Origin: Gracilaria domingensis
Taxonomy: Eukaryota > Rhodophyta > Florideophyceae > Gracilariales > Gracilariaceae
Reading direction: 5' to 3'
NCBI GenBank assembly: GCA_022539475.1
Contig: VCMS01000130.1
Coordinates: forward strand, 224,229 to 288,228
Length of the DNA stretch: 64,000 nt
Positions 39,078 to 48,269 of this stretch are shown here, piece by piece (position 1 is the stretch's first letter; each line of letters begins with the position of its first letter). Under the pieces are notes generated by a model that saw only the letters and a program-made list of their open reading frames with translations, was not told where the DNA came from and did no database searches. The position numbers and the translations under genes were made by a program.

Positions 39078-40568
39078 GTTCAGAATGATAAGGAGTTTGC
39101 GAATTTTGAGTCTTTACAGTTCTGTTCTTTTCCTCTTCCCTTGTCCTTGTTGGGGAATGAGTATGCATTCGGAGGATGACATGGATTTTATGTGATTCTT
39201 TCGCGTGTACCGTCGTAGCCCATGGGTGTGTCGAGCCTTGCGTGCCTTGCGTGCCTTTGACCTTGACTTCCCACGCCTTGGTCTCACGTTGAATTTGTTT
39301 TCTTCGAATCCAACTCGCTCTTCTTTTCGTTTGGATTGACGTGTTCGAACAAGTTGATGATTGGGCCTCTTTAAGTTTTTCTTTGCGCCGTCATTCTCAA
39401 CCAATCTCACACGCTGCAAGAAGTGATGTAATTATTTTCGTGCTCTTCTAGTTGATAGATTGCCTTTTTGTGAATAAAACAAACACCGAACTGTTCATAG
39501 ACAAACATCGGTGTTGGAATTGACAAACACAAGACTCGCAAGAGTTGTGTGGAGAGAGGTTGGACTTCAATCTCCGAGCGAGCTGCGAGTCTTGCAACCT
39601 TACCGTCAGTTTAGTTCGACCGGTGGAATATTGGCCGGAAAACAATTAGAGGTTGCTGGTTTTTCTTGAAGAGAGGTTACCGTCGGTACACTTCTCAAAA
39701 TCAGTTCAAGATAGAACTATCTGTGCATTTGCACTTCGAAACTGGAAATGCTCTGCATCGCGACATGTGGAACGCATAAGGATTTGCAAGTGCTCTGAGG
39801 CGTACCTCTCTTCTTTATAGCGAGATCCGCCCGGCATCACGACAAATACGAATGATTTCCAGCTCTCGTTAGCCCTAATAACATTTTGTACCCTTCCCTG
39901 ACCTGTATTCCGAGGCTGTACGTGCGTCATCTGAAAGAGTGGGTCTTCTCTCGCGAAAGCCAAGAAGCCTTAAACGAATTACTTGACAGACAAGTAATGC
40001 AAAAGACATGTGGCGCACGTCATACGGAGAAGATCTTTAATGAATAACTTCACAAGGAGAGCTTGTTGAAAATCTTTGTCGCTTGTTAGAATCATTCTGG
40101 AACGAGTCTGAGCAGATTCTTTTCCCCAAGTTCGACTTCACGCGCCAGTGGATCCGGATACCCGTATGCGAAGAGATGCGCCCCCTTTCTTTAATGGGGC
40201 TAACTTCGTCCAATTCAGATGACTTACATTCTCCGGGACCAAACGAAACTCCAGTGTAGTGGAAACGCGGCGTTTACAGGCCACTTGTATCTTTCATCTG
40301 CGCAGGTCGGGTTAGGGAGTTTTTCTCGAAAACAGAAATGGGTTGCGTTGCGACACGATATGCACATCCAAGTCTTGAGGTTGACATTCTTCGTGGTCCC
40401 TCGGGCAATCTTACGAGTGCTCGGAAATGCTTCTCATCCTTACGAACTGAAATAGGTTTATCCCTCTCAGCGTTTGCCAGCGCTCAAATGGTTCGTCCAA
40501 TCTTGTAATCCCTTGAGATATCTGTATTCTCAGTGGTATGGGACATAAAGTGCTTCCCATCTGTATGT
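39078..40568. other. Intergenic, no gene seen
   Basis: This is 1.5 kb between the convergent acetyl-CoA synthetase and AlkD-like genes. Short ORFs on both strands have no motifs. No RNA gene or repeat is recognised. Confidence 0.4.
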
Positions 40569-41483
40569 TCACGAGCTTTTGCCGGTGCAATTGCTCTCTT
40601 TAACCATTTGCACGTACTTCTTCTTCTTTTCAACCGCACAGTGCTTAGTTGCGTTTCTGACCGCTTCCAGGCTCATAAACTGTTTAAATTGCCCGACAAA
40701 GCTTGTCATGAACTCTTCGTCGTATCTGGCAACTTCACGGAGAATCCAACCAACACTGGTCTTCGCGAATCTCTCTGGTCGTTGAACAACGACACTGCTG
40801 TTTTCCCAGATAAGATCCCTGAATTTCTCATCCTTTGCAAAGGGGACAAAAGTTACAATACTGCAACGTGCCTTCCATAAGTTTTCAGCATTCCGCCAGG
40901 AAGAAAGACGAAGAGCGTATTCATCATCATAATTCTTGATCATCTTTGCCAGGACCCGGGCGCAAAACGAATCAACGGTACCCCATGTTCGAATAAGATC
41001 CTCTGCAAATAGTTCGTCAAATAAGGAAATCAAGTCACGGTGATGTGACGGGGAAGACGTTACAGTTATGCCAGAATATACAGTTGCCGCAAGCTTGTCT
41101 TCACTGAAAGGAGACTCGAAAAGAGCTCGTATGAGCTGCCTATTCAAGGTTGCATCCGAAGCTGCACTGCTTTGTGAGTGGAGATCATGTTCTCGAACCC
41201 AAGCTTTCACAGTCTTCTGCACTGCAGGTAATTTTACACCTCGACATGGTAATTCGTTCCGCAAGTAACTTTCTATCCACGGCTTGTACGACGCATCAGC
41301 AACATCTTCTAAACGAATTTTCAAGTCGTCCACCAGCTGGGTTGTCAACTTCTTGTTGGAACGTGCAGCTGACGTCACTGGTCTCTTCGAGCGTCGTGGA
41401 GATTCTCGCAGTTGTGTGCGCCTCTTCAAAGTGAAAGAGCGCGTGATTGGCCTTGAAGGAACAAATAAGGGAGCGGCAGACAT
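40569..41483 (-). CDS. AlkD-like DNA alkylation repair protein
   Basis: This 304-residue protein of the HEAT-repeat DNA glycosylase family removes bulky or cationic alkylated bases (N3- and N7-alkylpurines) in base excision repair. After a basic, disordered N-terminus (1-45; possibly nuclear or plastid targeting) come helical repeats. They include RGVKLPAVQKTVK, the W-x-x-x-D segment IRTWGTVDSF (about 165-175, which would carry the catalytic Asp) and the SSWRNAENLWKARC block typical of AlkD. The following FVPFAKDEKF and TSVGWILREVARYD segments also match the family. The C-terminus is Lys-rich. The first ATG is used. It is head to head with ClpS. Confidence 0.85.
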   Translation of the reverse strand: MSAAPLFVPSRPITRSFTLKRRTQLRESPRRSKRPVTSAARSNKKLTTQLVDDLKIRLEDVADASYKPWIESYLRNELPCRGVKLPAVQKTVKAWVREHDLHSQSSAASDATLNRQLIRALFESPFSEDKLAATVYSGITVTSSPSHHRDLISLFDELFAEDLIRTWGTVDSFCARVLAKMIKNYDDEYALRLSSWRNAENLWKARCSIVTFVPFAKDEKFRDLIWENSSVVVQRPERFAKTSVGWILREVARYDEEFMTSFVGQFKQFMSLEAVRNATKHCAVEKKKKYVQMVKESNCTGKSS

Positions 41484-42266
41484 TTACAGGGTCTCTTTGA
41501 AGGCCTTTGAAGTGCGGTATGAAGACCCGGACCGGACCATGGGTTTCAAGAAAGTGAACTACTTCAGAGACGGGAAAAGTCTTGGCGATTTGCGTGGAAA
41601 CGAAAAGCCAGACTATTTCTGTTCTTCAAGGGTACGTGAGGTCGAAAGCATGAGGCTCGTGTACAGCTTGTGGAAAAACTATCTCGCCTTCGCCCTCGAG
41701 CTCTTCGCCGTGGAGCAGCAGTATCGACAGTACCGACGACCTCGAGTCGGTATCTAAGCCTTAGGATAGCCCTCTACTACCGACTGCGTAGCCAAGCGTA
41801 GTACCGACTCGAGGCCCTTGTCGTTCTACTGCGAAATTTACAATTTTAGATACGAGATGCACGGCGAGTTATTTTCGCCCTCATACAGTACAGCAAAATC
41901 TACCGATTCGGTAGTACAGAGTACCGAAGGTATCTGTCTCGGTCACCATTGGATTGGAACCATCTCCCCGTGCCAGTCCCTCGCCGTTCTTCGCAGTGAA
42001 CTCCGTGGAGCACATATACGTTTCCTCGTTTCCTGCAAATCACCAACGCTTTCCAACGGTGCACAGGGTCTGAGTGCAACGTTATCTATTGGTGCACAAC
42101 TCGCAGAGGTTCACTGTTCTCAGTTTCAGGTTACTTCCACGCACATCGTCGCAGGTAATCACACGGTTACACACGGACACGCGGCTTGCGACAACCGCCA
42201 GACTTGCCTGGAACACTTCCTATTTAACGTGCAACACAGCGAGAGCCGCCCTTTGGTGAGTCTACC
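41484..42266. promoter_or_regulatory. Divergent promoter region with TACCGA motifs
   Basis: This is 783 bp between the AlkD-like and ClpS start codons. Seven TACCGA/TCGGTA hexamers occur at 41731, 41747, 41778, 41802, 41901, 41908 and 41922. Two pairs form inverted repeats: CCTCGAGTCGGTA (41740-41752) with TACCGACTCGAGG (41802-41814), and TACCGA-T-TCGGTA (41901-41913). A plus-strand ORF (41284-41757) overlaps the AlkD gene and is not called. Confidence 0.5.
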
Positions 42267-42796
42267 ATGTTGACGACCACAGACCCAGCCTTCACCCCAA
42301 GCATGTCAGCCCCGATACACAAGCTTCTGAGTGCCAGTTCTTCTCGCAGTGTGTGTGCGTCACGTATCGCGCAGCAGGCTGCAAGGAATATGACTGTGAT
42401 GGTTGCCGCACCACCAGCGAAAGAGAAGGTGCTGGAAAGGAAAGCGAGCACCGAACAGAAGAAGGAATTCAAACTACCTGACATGTATCGGCTTTACATC
42501 TACAACGACCCGGTTAACACCAGGGAACGCGTGATAGATGTATTGCTGAAGACCTGTCAAGACCTTTCGTTTTCCAGAGCATACTCTGCCATGCAAGAGG
42601 CCCATGAGAATGGCAGAGGCCTCGTTTTAGTCATCGCACAGGAGATTGCCGAGCACTACTGCGCGACGATCAATTCAGGTATGTTTCACCTCCGCTTGTA
42701 AGCTTGCCACTTCTTTGAAACGCGAGTTCTAACATAGCGTTGACTTTTGGTTGGCCTGCAGCTGGCATCTTGAGTACTGTTGAACCGGACAAGTAG
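42267..42796 (+). CDS. clpS: ClpS, Clp protease adaptor, two exons
   Basis: This adaptor delivers N-end-rule substrates to the ClpC/ClpP protease, in algae normally in the plastid stroma. Exon 1 is 42267-42678 and exon 2 is 42762-42796; the joined CDS gives 148 residues. Residues 1-60 are Ser/Ala/Arg-rich, like a transit peptide. The core has the family pattern: Y-x-L-Y-I-Y-NDP-V-N-T-R-E-R-V (about 75-90), AMQEAHENG with the pocket His, and QEIAEHYC. Plant ClpS1 ends in GLLSSVEPD. The spliced form ends in the equivalent GILSTVEPDK, which strongly supports the second exon; the unspliced frame would end in unrelated residues. The second pocket aspartate of bacterial ClpS is Pro here. Confidence 0.9.
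42679..42761 (+). other. Spliceosomal intron in ClpS
   Basis: This 83-nt intron has GTATGT at its start, CCTGCAG at its end and a branch-like TTCTAAC at 42727-42733. It is in phase 1. Removal joins TCA-G to CT-GGC and restores the conserved C-terminus. Confidence 0.88.
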
Positions 42797-42967
42797 TCGG
42801 GTATCAGACCATATCCGGTATCTGCTTAGCATAGCGGCCTATATTGTTGCCCTCCATTTAGTTAAGGCTGTTTTGGTCCCGCCCACTGACATTGAATCTG
42901 TATACAAGATTTCTCGGAAAAGTTTGTCGCAAACGTTCGAAAGTCAATAGTTTGGTTAAAGTTGTGT

Positions 42968-43279
42968 TTAGTACGCGGGATCCGTTCCCCTTCGCTTCAA
43001 AATGGGTACTACGGTGAGCACCACGCAACATGTGGCGCTCACCAATAGTACAACATCGGCGAACAATGTAAAGTAAAACCAACCAGCCACGTGACACTGA
43101 CAGACGTGCCCACTCTCCAGGATTTCCGTTGGCACCTCTGATCGACAATCGCCCGCAGCACACTCTTTCGCAGTAGTTACGATAGAAGCCAAGTCGCATC
43201 CGGTAGCAACCAACGTGATAACCACCGTGCACATCAAAATGGTACAAAATGTCAGTCGGGCAACTCTTTGAGACACCAT
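42968..43279 (-). CDS. Small Cys-rich two-span membrane protein
   Basis: The product is 103 residues from the ATG at 43279 (context GCCATGG). Two long hydrophobic spans are visible, about 9-33 (LTFCTILMCTVVITLVATGC) and 68-93 (WFYFTLFADVVLLVSATCC). They flank a loop with four or five Cys and acidic residues. A basic RRGTD tail follows. The reading frame is open for 69 codons upstream of this ATG but has no other ATG. I recognise no family. It lies convergent to ClpS, 171 bp away. Confidence 0.5.
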   Translation of the reverse strand: MVSQRVARLTFCTILMCTVVITLVATGCDLASIVTTAKECAAGDCRSEVPTEILESGHVCQCHVAGWFYFTLFADVVLLVSATCCVVLTVVPILKRRGTDPAY

Positions 43280-44137
43280 GGCTGCTATAAAAGAAAAAGA
43301 GAAAGAGCACAAAACTGCTAACGAGGATGCGAGTAATCGAACTACAGAATTTCGGGTCGGCCATCCTCCCGCAAGGGAATACGTGAAAATTGCCTCGCTT
43401 GAGTAGCTCGTGGCTTCACGAACTAAAGGGGGTATTTCTGACAAGGAGGTATAAAATGGGCGCCGTGCTGGAACTGAAGGCCCCACGACCCAGAGCCACC
43501 AACATGTCCATGTAAGAAGTAGAGTTCCGCAAGTCTGGTCATTATGTCAGAAAAGGTTGGCTTGGAAGAGGAGTGTCTTTCGCTTCACACTTACCGCTAA
43601 AACGAAGAAGCTCGCGCCAAAGCAAAAATGAGTTTTGCCCATACTATTGCTCGTAGTCTCATGCACAAGCAGACGAGGGTGGGACCAAGAAGTATCCGGC
43701 CAAACTTCTCTAAACGGACTTTAGGTTTGTCGTTGCTTGTTACGCTTTTAGTTCGTTCTGACAGGCGCGTCGCCCTTCGCATGAAAGGTACGTGTCAGGC
43801 CCGTTCTTAACAAAGCGTTTTTTTGCGTGAACGTGAACGTGAACGCTACGTGGCAAGGGCTGATTGGTTTGCCTTTAAAAGCCCAGAACGTTTCTTAAAT
43901 CCCCCTTTCCAAGCACAACCCTGTAACAAAAAGTGCTAAAATGTTGCTTGAGAGGACCGTGGGTCTCTAGAACACCATAAGCATTTAGGGTGCATAATAC
44001 AGATTTGCTCATTGCTGTTGGCTCCGAATATTACGGCGGCTCCGACGCTGCGCACTTGACGTTCCCTCTGGAGAGTATACAGAACTGCATCCTGGGTGCC
44101 TTGGTACGCAAATCTTGCCGCCCTCCAAGCCCTCACC
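43280..44137. promoter_or_regulatory. Intergenic with candidate promoter elements
   Basis: This is 858 bp. It contains TATAAAA at 43450-43456 (plus), a triple GTGAAC repeat at 43827-43844, an inverted CCAAT (ATTGG, 43863-43867) and TTTAAAA at 43874-43880. The last three may form the promoter of the interrupted gene that follows. Short ORFs are not convincing. Confidence 0.4.
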
Positions 44138-44515
44138 ATGGCGCAGCAAAACGCTCCGCCCAACTTTCACCCTTCCCCTCTTTCTGCATTCGTAGACCCG
44201 CCACAACCCTCTTGCTCTACAATGCCACTAGCAAGTACAAACACAGCGCGTGAACTTTACTCTATGCTTGTCTCACAAAACCTGTCAAATACAAGCATTG
44301 CGTCCAACCCAACAACTAATTTCTCCAGATAAAGAAATGCTTAAGCAATGAAGGATGCGCTTAAACCGCGTATTTCAAAGCCAAGCTGGCTGAAAGACAA
44401 CTCCCTAATTACAGCAGTTGTTTCGTCAACAGTTTCAGGTCAAACGCTTTGCCTCCGTCGAAGTCCTCGAAACCACCAGTCTATACCGCGCATTTTGCCA
44501 ATCAGCCAAGCTGAC
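44138..44515 (+). pseudogene. Host gene start, apparently cut by element 2
   Basis: An ATG in good context (CACCATGG) at 44138 opens a 64-codon Pro/Ser/Asn-rich frame. After an acceptor-like TTACAG (ending 44414), another open frame begins with QLFRQQFQVKRFASVEV and runs into the left end of element 2 at 44516. It looks like two exons of one gene whose remainder would lie beyond element 2, outside the window. No donor site is clear and no family is recognised, so both the exon structure and the interruption are inferred. Confidence 0.28.
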
Positions 44516-44928
44516 TGTCGTATAGCACGATCTGGCTGACCGCACGGACGGAGTGGATTGAGAAAAGTGCCGTGTCGTACGTGTCGGGCTGGCCCGAGCG
44601 GATAGTTGTACGCGTGATTGTCCCCGCATCGGATATCGGTCCCAAACGTACGTAGGACAGGTGTGCCGGTCGGACGGTGACAGGCGTAATATAGTACTGT
44701 AAGTTGCTACCTAGAGGCTGCACAGAGGCGGGTTTACCCGATATTTAGGTAGACCCCAACCTCGCCATGACCTCACGTTGTAAACACCAAGCACCCTTTG
44801 CCGTACGTCTTGCTCGTCAAGTAGCGCTACCGACAGGCCGTTAAGCTAAGTACTACAAGGTTTATTAGGCCGTTCGTACCCTTTTGCACGCTCCTGAACC
44901 TGCTTGGTGATACCAACCGCCCACTCTC
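44516..44928 (+). repeat. Element 2 5' LTR, left half
   Basis: This is 413 bp from the proposed LTR start to the element 1 insertion point. It ends in CTCTC (44924-44928), one copy of the target duplication. The left border is inferred from the TG start and inverted similarity to the LTR's right end. Confidence 0.55.
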
Positions 44929-45744
44929 TGTAGTGCAACGCGATTGCGGGACTCCTTCGCTGATGCGATTCATAACATGCACGGCGATGCCGGGAGGTGG
45001 TGGCACACAGTATGAGTAACTGGTGAGATCAGCCCATTCTTGGGTATACTTAATATTAGAATTAGTGTTATGAAGCGCACGGCTTAGCCGGTGGGTCACA
45101 CACGTGTGGGAAGTTTGCACCCATTAGTTGGGGTATTTTAGATGTTTATTCTAGATATTTTCGCTACACCGCTTCACAGTGGGTTGGCACTCTACACTAC
45201 TTAGTAGGTTGAGCTGCACCCATTGTCGGGGAAGTAAACGGACTAACCGAGTGTTCGGCTCTGATGTTTCACCCTTGGTGACCGATATCCTCCTCCCGGA
45301 GAGTCGGCACCTTGTGCAGGGCTCATCATCCGCCTCGCGGCATCATTAACACCACTACCGCTTTCGCGTGTTTACTTTGTGTGTGTTTTCTTTATTTCTG
45401 TCCCTGTTATACAGGTAGCACTACTTGGTGTACCGGTGCATACCGTTCGTGGCTCGACACACTCGCGTGGGCTATTACCGCTCTCGCGTGTCATCGCCAC
45501 ACTCGTGGGTACCGTGTGCTACACACGTGACGCTACTGCCGACTTGTGTCGTGTGTTCTCTACCGCTGGACGCGTCTTCTTCGCCGCTTCGCTCCCTCCA
45601 TTACTTGGGAAGGGTCGACCCCGGTCTTACACCCGGCATTGCCGTGTCGTACCTGTAGGAGCGCTCTACTGCTGTGCTCGCCTCTTGAGAGAGGGTCTGA
45701 ACCGCCTTTGCGTGTCTTTCCCCATCGCTGGGTTTTGCACAACA
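44929..45744 (+). repeat. Element 1 5' LTR (816 bp)
   Basis: It begins TGTAGTGCAA and ends TTGCACAACA, an inverted pair with one mismatch and the standard TG...CA ends. It is identical to the 3' LTR except for two substitutions. The three overlapping ORFs within it on the plus strand are also present in the other LTR and are not proteins of known type. Confidence 0.95.
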
Positions 45745-46184
45745 ATTGGTCTCCCGACTTAGAAGTCGCGTTGATCCAGCAAGTTGGTTTTCTGATCAAT
45801 TTCCGGTTTGCCGGTTCGTATCTGGTCGTGGAGATACACTACACAGTTTGTACTGGAAGGCTTTGCCGACAGACGTCGTGTTGGTACTGCTTTCCTCATT
45901 TTGGGTTGTTGTTTGGACACGGTTTACTACCGGTGGCACTACCTATTTCCGTAGTGTGTGATTCCCGTCGGTACGGTTGTTGTCACCCCGTTTGGGTTGT
46001 CTACTGTTCCCAGCAATCTGGTCGAATCAGCCCTAATTCCGTATACGGCTGTTCCCGTTGGTACGGTTGGTTCGTCCGATTTGTCGGTTATCGTCACTCG
46101 TGTGAGGACGCTACACTCATTCGAGGTTAATTTGTTGTTTTGCTTTCCTGTTCCCAGTTTTCTGGTTGTATCTCGTCGTGGACG
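45745..46184 (+). other. Element 1 leader (5' UTR)
   Basis: This 440-bp untranslated leader lies between the LTR and gag. It is T/G-rich with repeated GGTACGGTTG-type strings (for example near 45970 and 46060). A packaging signal would be expected here but cannot be recognised. Confidence 0.5.
45747..45766 (+). other. Candidate primer-binding site of element 1
   Basis: TGGTCTCCCGACTTAGAAGT begins 2 nt after the LTR. Almost the same 20 bases follow the LTR of element 2 (57387). TGG is the expected complement of a tRNA CCA end. The following bases do not match a tRNA 3' end that I can name. Confidence 0.55.
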
Positions 46185-48269
46185 ATGGTGTCGGGCAAGC
46201 GCTCGAGCCCTACGAAGTCTCGCTCCGTTGGCTCTGGCTTGCCCGCACGTCTGCGGTCGGTTCCTGAACCCCTACAGGGTGATGGAAAGAAACCTGGAAA
46301 CCGGAAACAGCCGGACAAGTCGTCTGACGCCCCAGTGGCTGGGCCCTCATCTGCTCCTTTGGAGGGTCTTATACCCGCTGTCGCGGCGAAGGATGCGCTC
46401 GTAAACGAGTTGGAGACTCAAGTTCGTGTGCTTGAGGCTCAGACTGCTGTCATGAGGAGTTCTCATGAAGCACTCGTTTCCGAGGTCGACACACTTCGTT
46501 TGAAGGTTGACGCAGCCCTCAACGGAGGTGTATCAGATGATCTACGTATTTTACGGAAGGATGTTAATGCCCTCTTGGAGGTTCTTCAAGGATATCCCGG
46601 TTTCACCGAGGAGGTTAACACGAAGTTCATTCGGATCCTTGGCCGTCTTGAGACGTTAGAGGCCACCATCCGTGAGGATGACGGCCCTGCTGCCGCCTCT
46701 GCGGGAGTGTCTCGTGGTACACGTGACCGGAAGTCCGGGAAGAGTCGCTCTAAGAAGAGGAATGTCGACGAGTATGAATCGGATTCGTCACAGTCTTCTG
46801 GTATTTCAAACCGCTCGGCGGGTTCCTTATCATCGAGCTCGTCAAGTGACGGTGAACGTCGCGCTCGTTCTACGCGTTCGCGGAGTTCTACGTCCACCTA
46901 TGGTGTTGTTGGTACCCGGAAACGGGGGCGAAAGCACTCAGGTTTGAGGGAACTGGAGCCGACGAATCCCTTGTTCAAAAGGTTGTTATCTTACCGGTAT
47001 TACCGTTTGGAAGATTCAAGTCTGAACCGGACACCCCGTGGCACGGGTAAGGTGAAGGACTGCATCAAACGCATGTCCTTAACCTTTCGCAACCAGTTGT
47101 TCACTGGGGAGGATCCCATTCTGGTGCTTGACTTTCTTTCACGCTTTGTAGCGGAAGCTGACATCCTCGGCATGAGTGAGGGGCAAGCTTATGTTGCCTT
47201 ACCGTATTTTCTACGGGGACTCGCTGAAGATCAGTATAACTCTGTAAGAGGTTCATCTCGCGCCTCTGAAGGAGGGGTCACCTGCTGGCCCGAAGCAGTG
47301 CAGTATTTGTTGCGCTCGTATGCGACAAATACCTCTATCGAGGAAGCAATCACCGCGTTGCGGGAGACGAAACAACGCCCGAAGGAGTCGGAAACCGAGT
47401 ACTCGGTACGCCTGAATAAGGCATTCCACCGTTGTGGCAATGTTTACTCCTCAAACGAGCGCTGTACGCTGTTTATCAACGGATTGAATCCGGCTATTCG
47501 CACTCTGGTTGCCCAGCGACGGGAAGACCGGAAAAAGACTACCTATCTGGAGTTAGTGCAGTACGCGAAGGCGGAGGGAGACGCCTTGCGCGCACGCATC
47601 GGATACCGGGTTTCAACCAAAGCGTTGCACCTCGAAGGAGGGTCGTCATCAGCTTCACTGCTACCGCAGGACTTTTCTGGCCACGATGTGGATAACTTAC
47701 ATCTCGCACAGGTGGACCTGGATTCTATTCCGACTACGGAGTTGCCTTCTACTTCAGAAGCCTCGTCGAAGACGAAAGATGCGCTGCTTTACGCAGACCG
47801 TCCACGCGTTCGCGGTCCTCAAGTACCCTATTCAGGGAGTCGTTACCAGCGACCTGGTCGGGTAGACCCGCGAACGGTGAAGTTCCAAGACCAACGGAGT
47901 TCCGGAAGACCACCCCTGATCTGTTTCACGTGTTACAACCACGGTCATGCAGCTCCGAACTGCAACCTCTCGATGAGGGAAATGCCCACGGTTGTGGCGA
48001 ATTTTGAAGCGCTGACCCCCGCCGAACAGGCGTCAGTGCCGGTAACCGCATATCTGCGTGCGAAGGCTGAGTACCCCCGTAGGGTGTCTGCTGCAGAATT
48101 GGCTGCGTTACTGCACTCTGGTTCGACCCAGGTCAATGTTTCACCGGCTCAAGCCGTGGCGGCAACCGCTGTTGCGGGTAGTTCTGTCGCTGTTCCACAG
48201 GAATCTGTGAAGATGCCTGCTGCACAGGACGCCGTTCCCGTTAGAACGGATGGAACTCAGTTAAACTGA
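46185..48269 (+). CDS. gag: Element 1 Gag
   Basis: This 694-residue capsid and nucleocapsid precursor forms the particle that packages the element RNA. The order is: a basic Ser/Pro N-terminus, a coiled coil (about 65-125, leucine heptads), a Ser/Arg-rich charged stretch (about 175-250), the retrotransposon Gag domain (about 280-470) and a zinc knuckle CFTCYNHGHAAPNC near residue 580 (C-x2-C-x4-H-x4-C). An Ala/Val/Pro tail ends in GTQLN. I use the ATG at 46185; the frame is open 15 codons further upstream but only from a TTG. The stop TGA (48267-48269) directly follows a slippery heptamer, so a fraction of ribosomes should continue into pol. Confidence 0.88.
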   Translation: MVSGKRSSPTKSRSVGSGLPARLRSVPEPLQGDGKKPGNRKQPDKSSDAPVAGPSSAPLEGLIPAVAAKDALVNELETQVRVLEAQTAVMRSSHEALVSEVDTLRLKVDAALNGGVSDDLRILRKDVNALLEVLQGYPGFTEEVNTKFIRILGRLETLEATIREDDGPAAASAGVSRGTRDRKSGKSRSKKRNVDEYESDSSQSSGISNRSAGSLSSSSSSDGERRARSTRSRSSTSTYGVVGTRKRGRKHSGLRELEPTNPLFKRLLSYRYYRLEDSSLNRTPRGTGKVKDCIKRMSLTFRNQLFTGEDPILVLDFLSRFVAEADILGMSEGQAYVALPYFLRGLAEDQYNSVRGSSRASEGGVTCWPEAVQYLLRSYATNTSIEEAITALRETKQRPKESETEYSVRLNKAFHRCGNVYSSNERCTLFINGLNPAIRTLVAQRREDRKKTTYLELVQYAKAEGDALRARIGYRVSTKALHLEGGSSSASLLPQDFSGHDVDNLHLAQVDLDSIPTTELPSTSEASSKTKDALLYADRPRVRGPQVPYSGSRYQRPGRVDPRTVKFQDQRSSGRPPLICFTCYNHGHAAPNCNLSMREMPTVVANFEALTPAEQASVPVTAYLRAKAEYPRRVSAAELAALLHSGSTQVNVSPAQAVAATAVAGSSVAVPQESVKMPAAQDAVPVRTDGTQLN
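48260..48266 (+). promoter_or_regulatory. -1 ribosomal frameshift site GTTAAAC
   Basis: The heptamer G-TTA-AAC in the gag frame is followed at once by the gag stop TGA. Pol lies in the -1 frame. That frame has a TAG at 48242-48244 and no stop after it, so the shift must occur within 48245-48269. GTTAAAC fits X-XXY-YYZ only partly (G then TT) but is a known functional slippery heptamer in arteriviruses. Hairpins follow at 48280-48291 (TCTCC/GGAGA) and 48320-48336 (GAGGCG/CGCCTC). Confidence 0.75.

Noticed and set aside
45312-46130. Plus-strand ORFs starting in the LTR (repeated at 56820-57402)
   Set aside because: They occur in both LTRs in three overlapping frames, are Cys/Ser/Leu-rich without motifs, and are better explained as LTR sequence.
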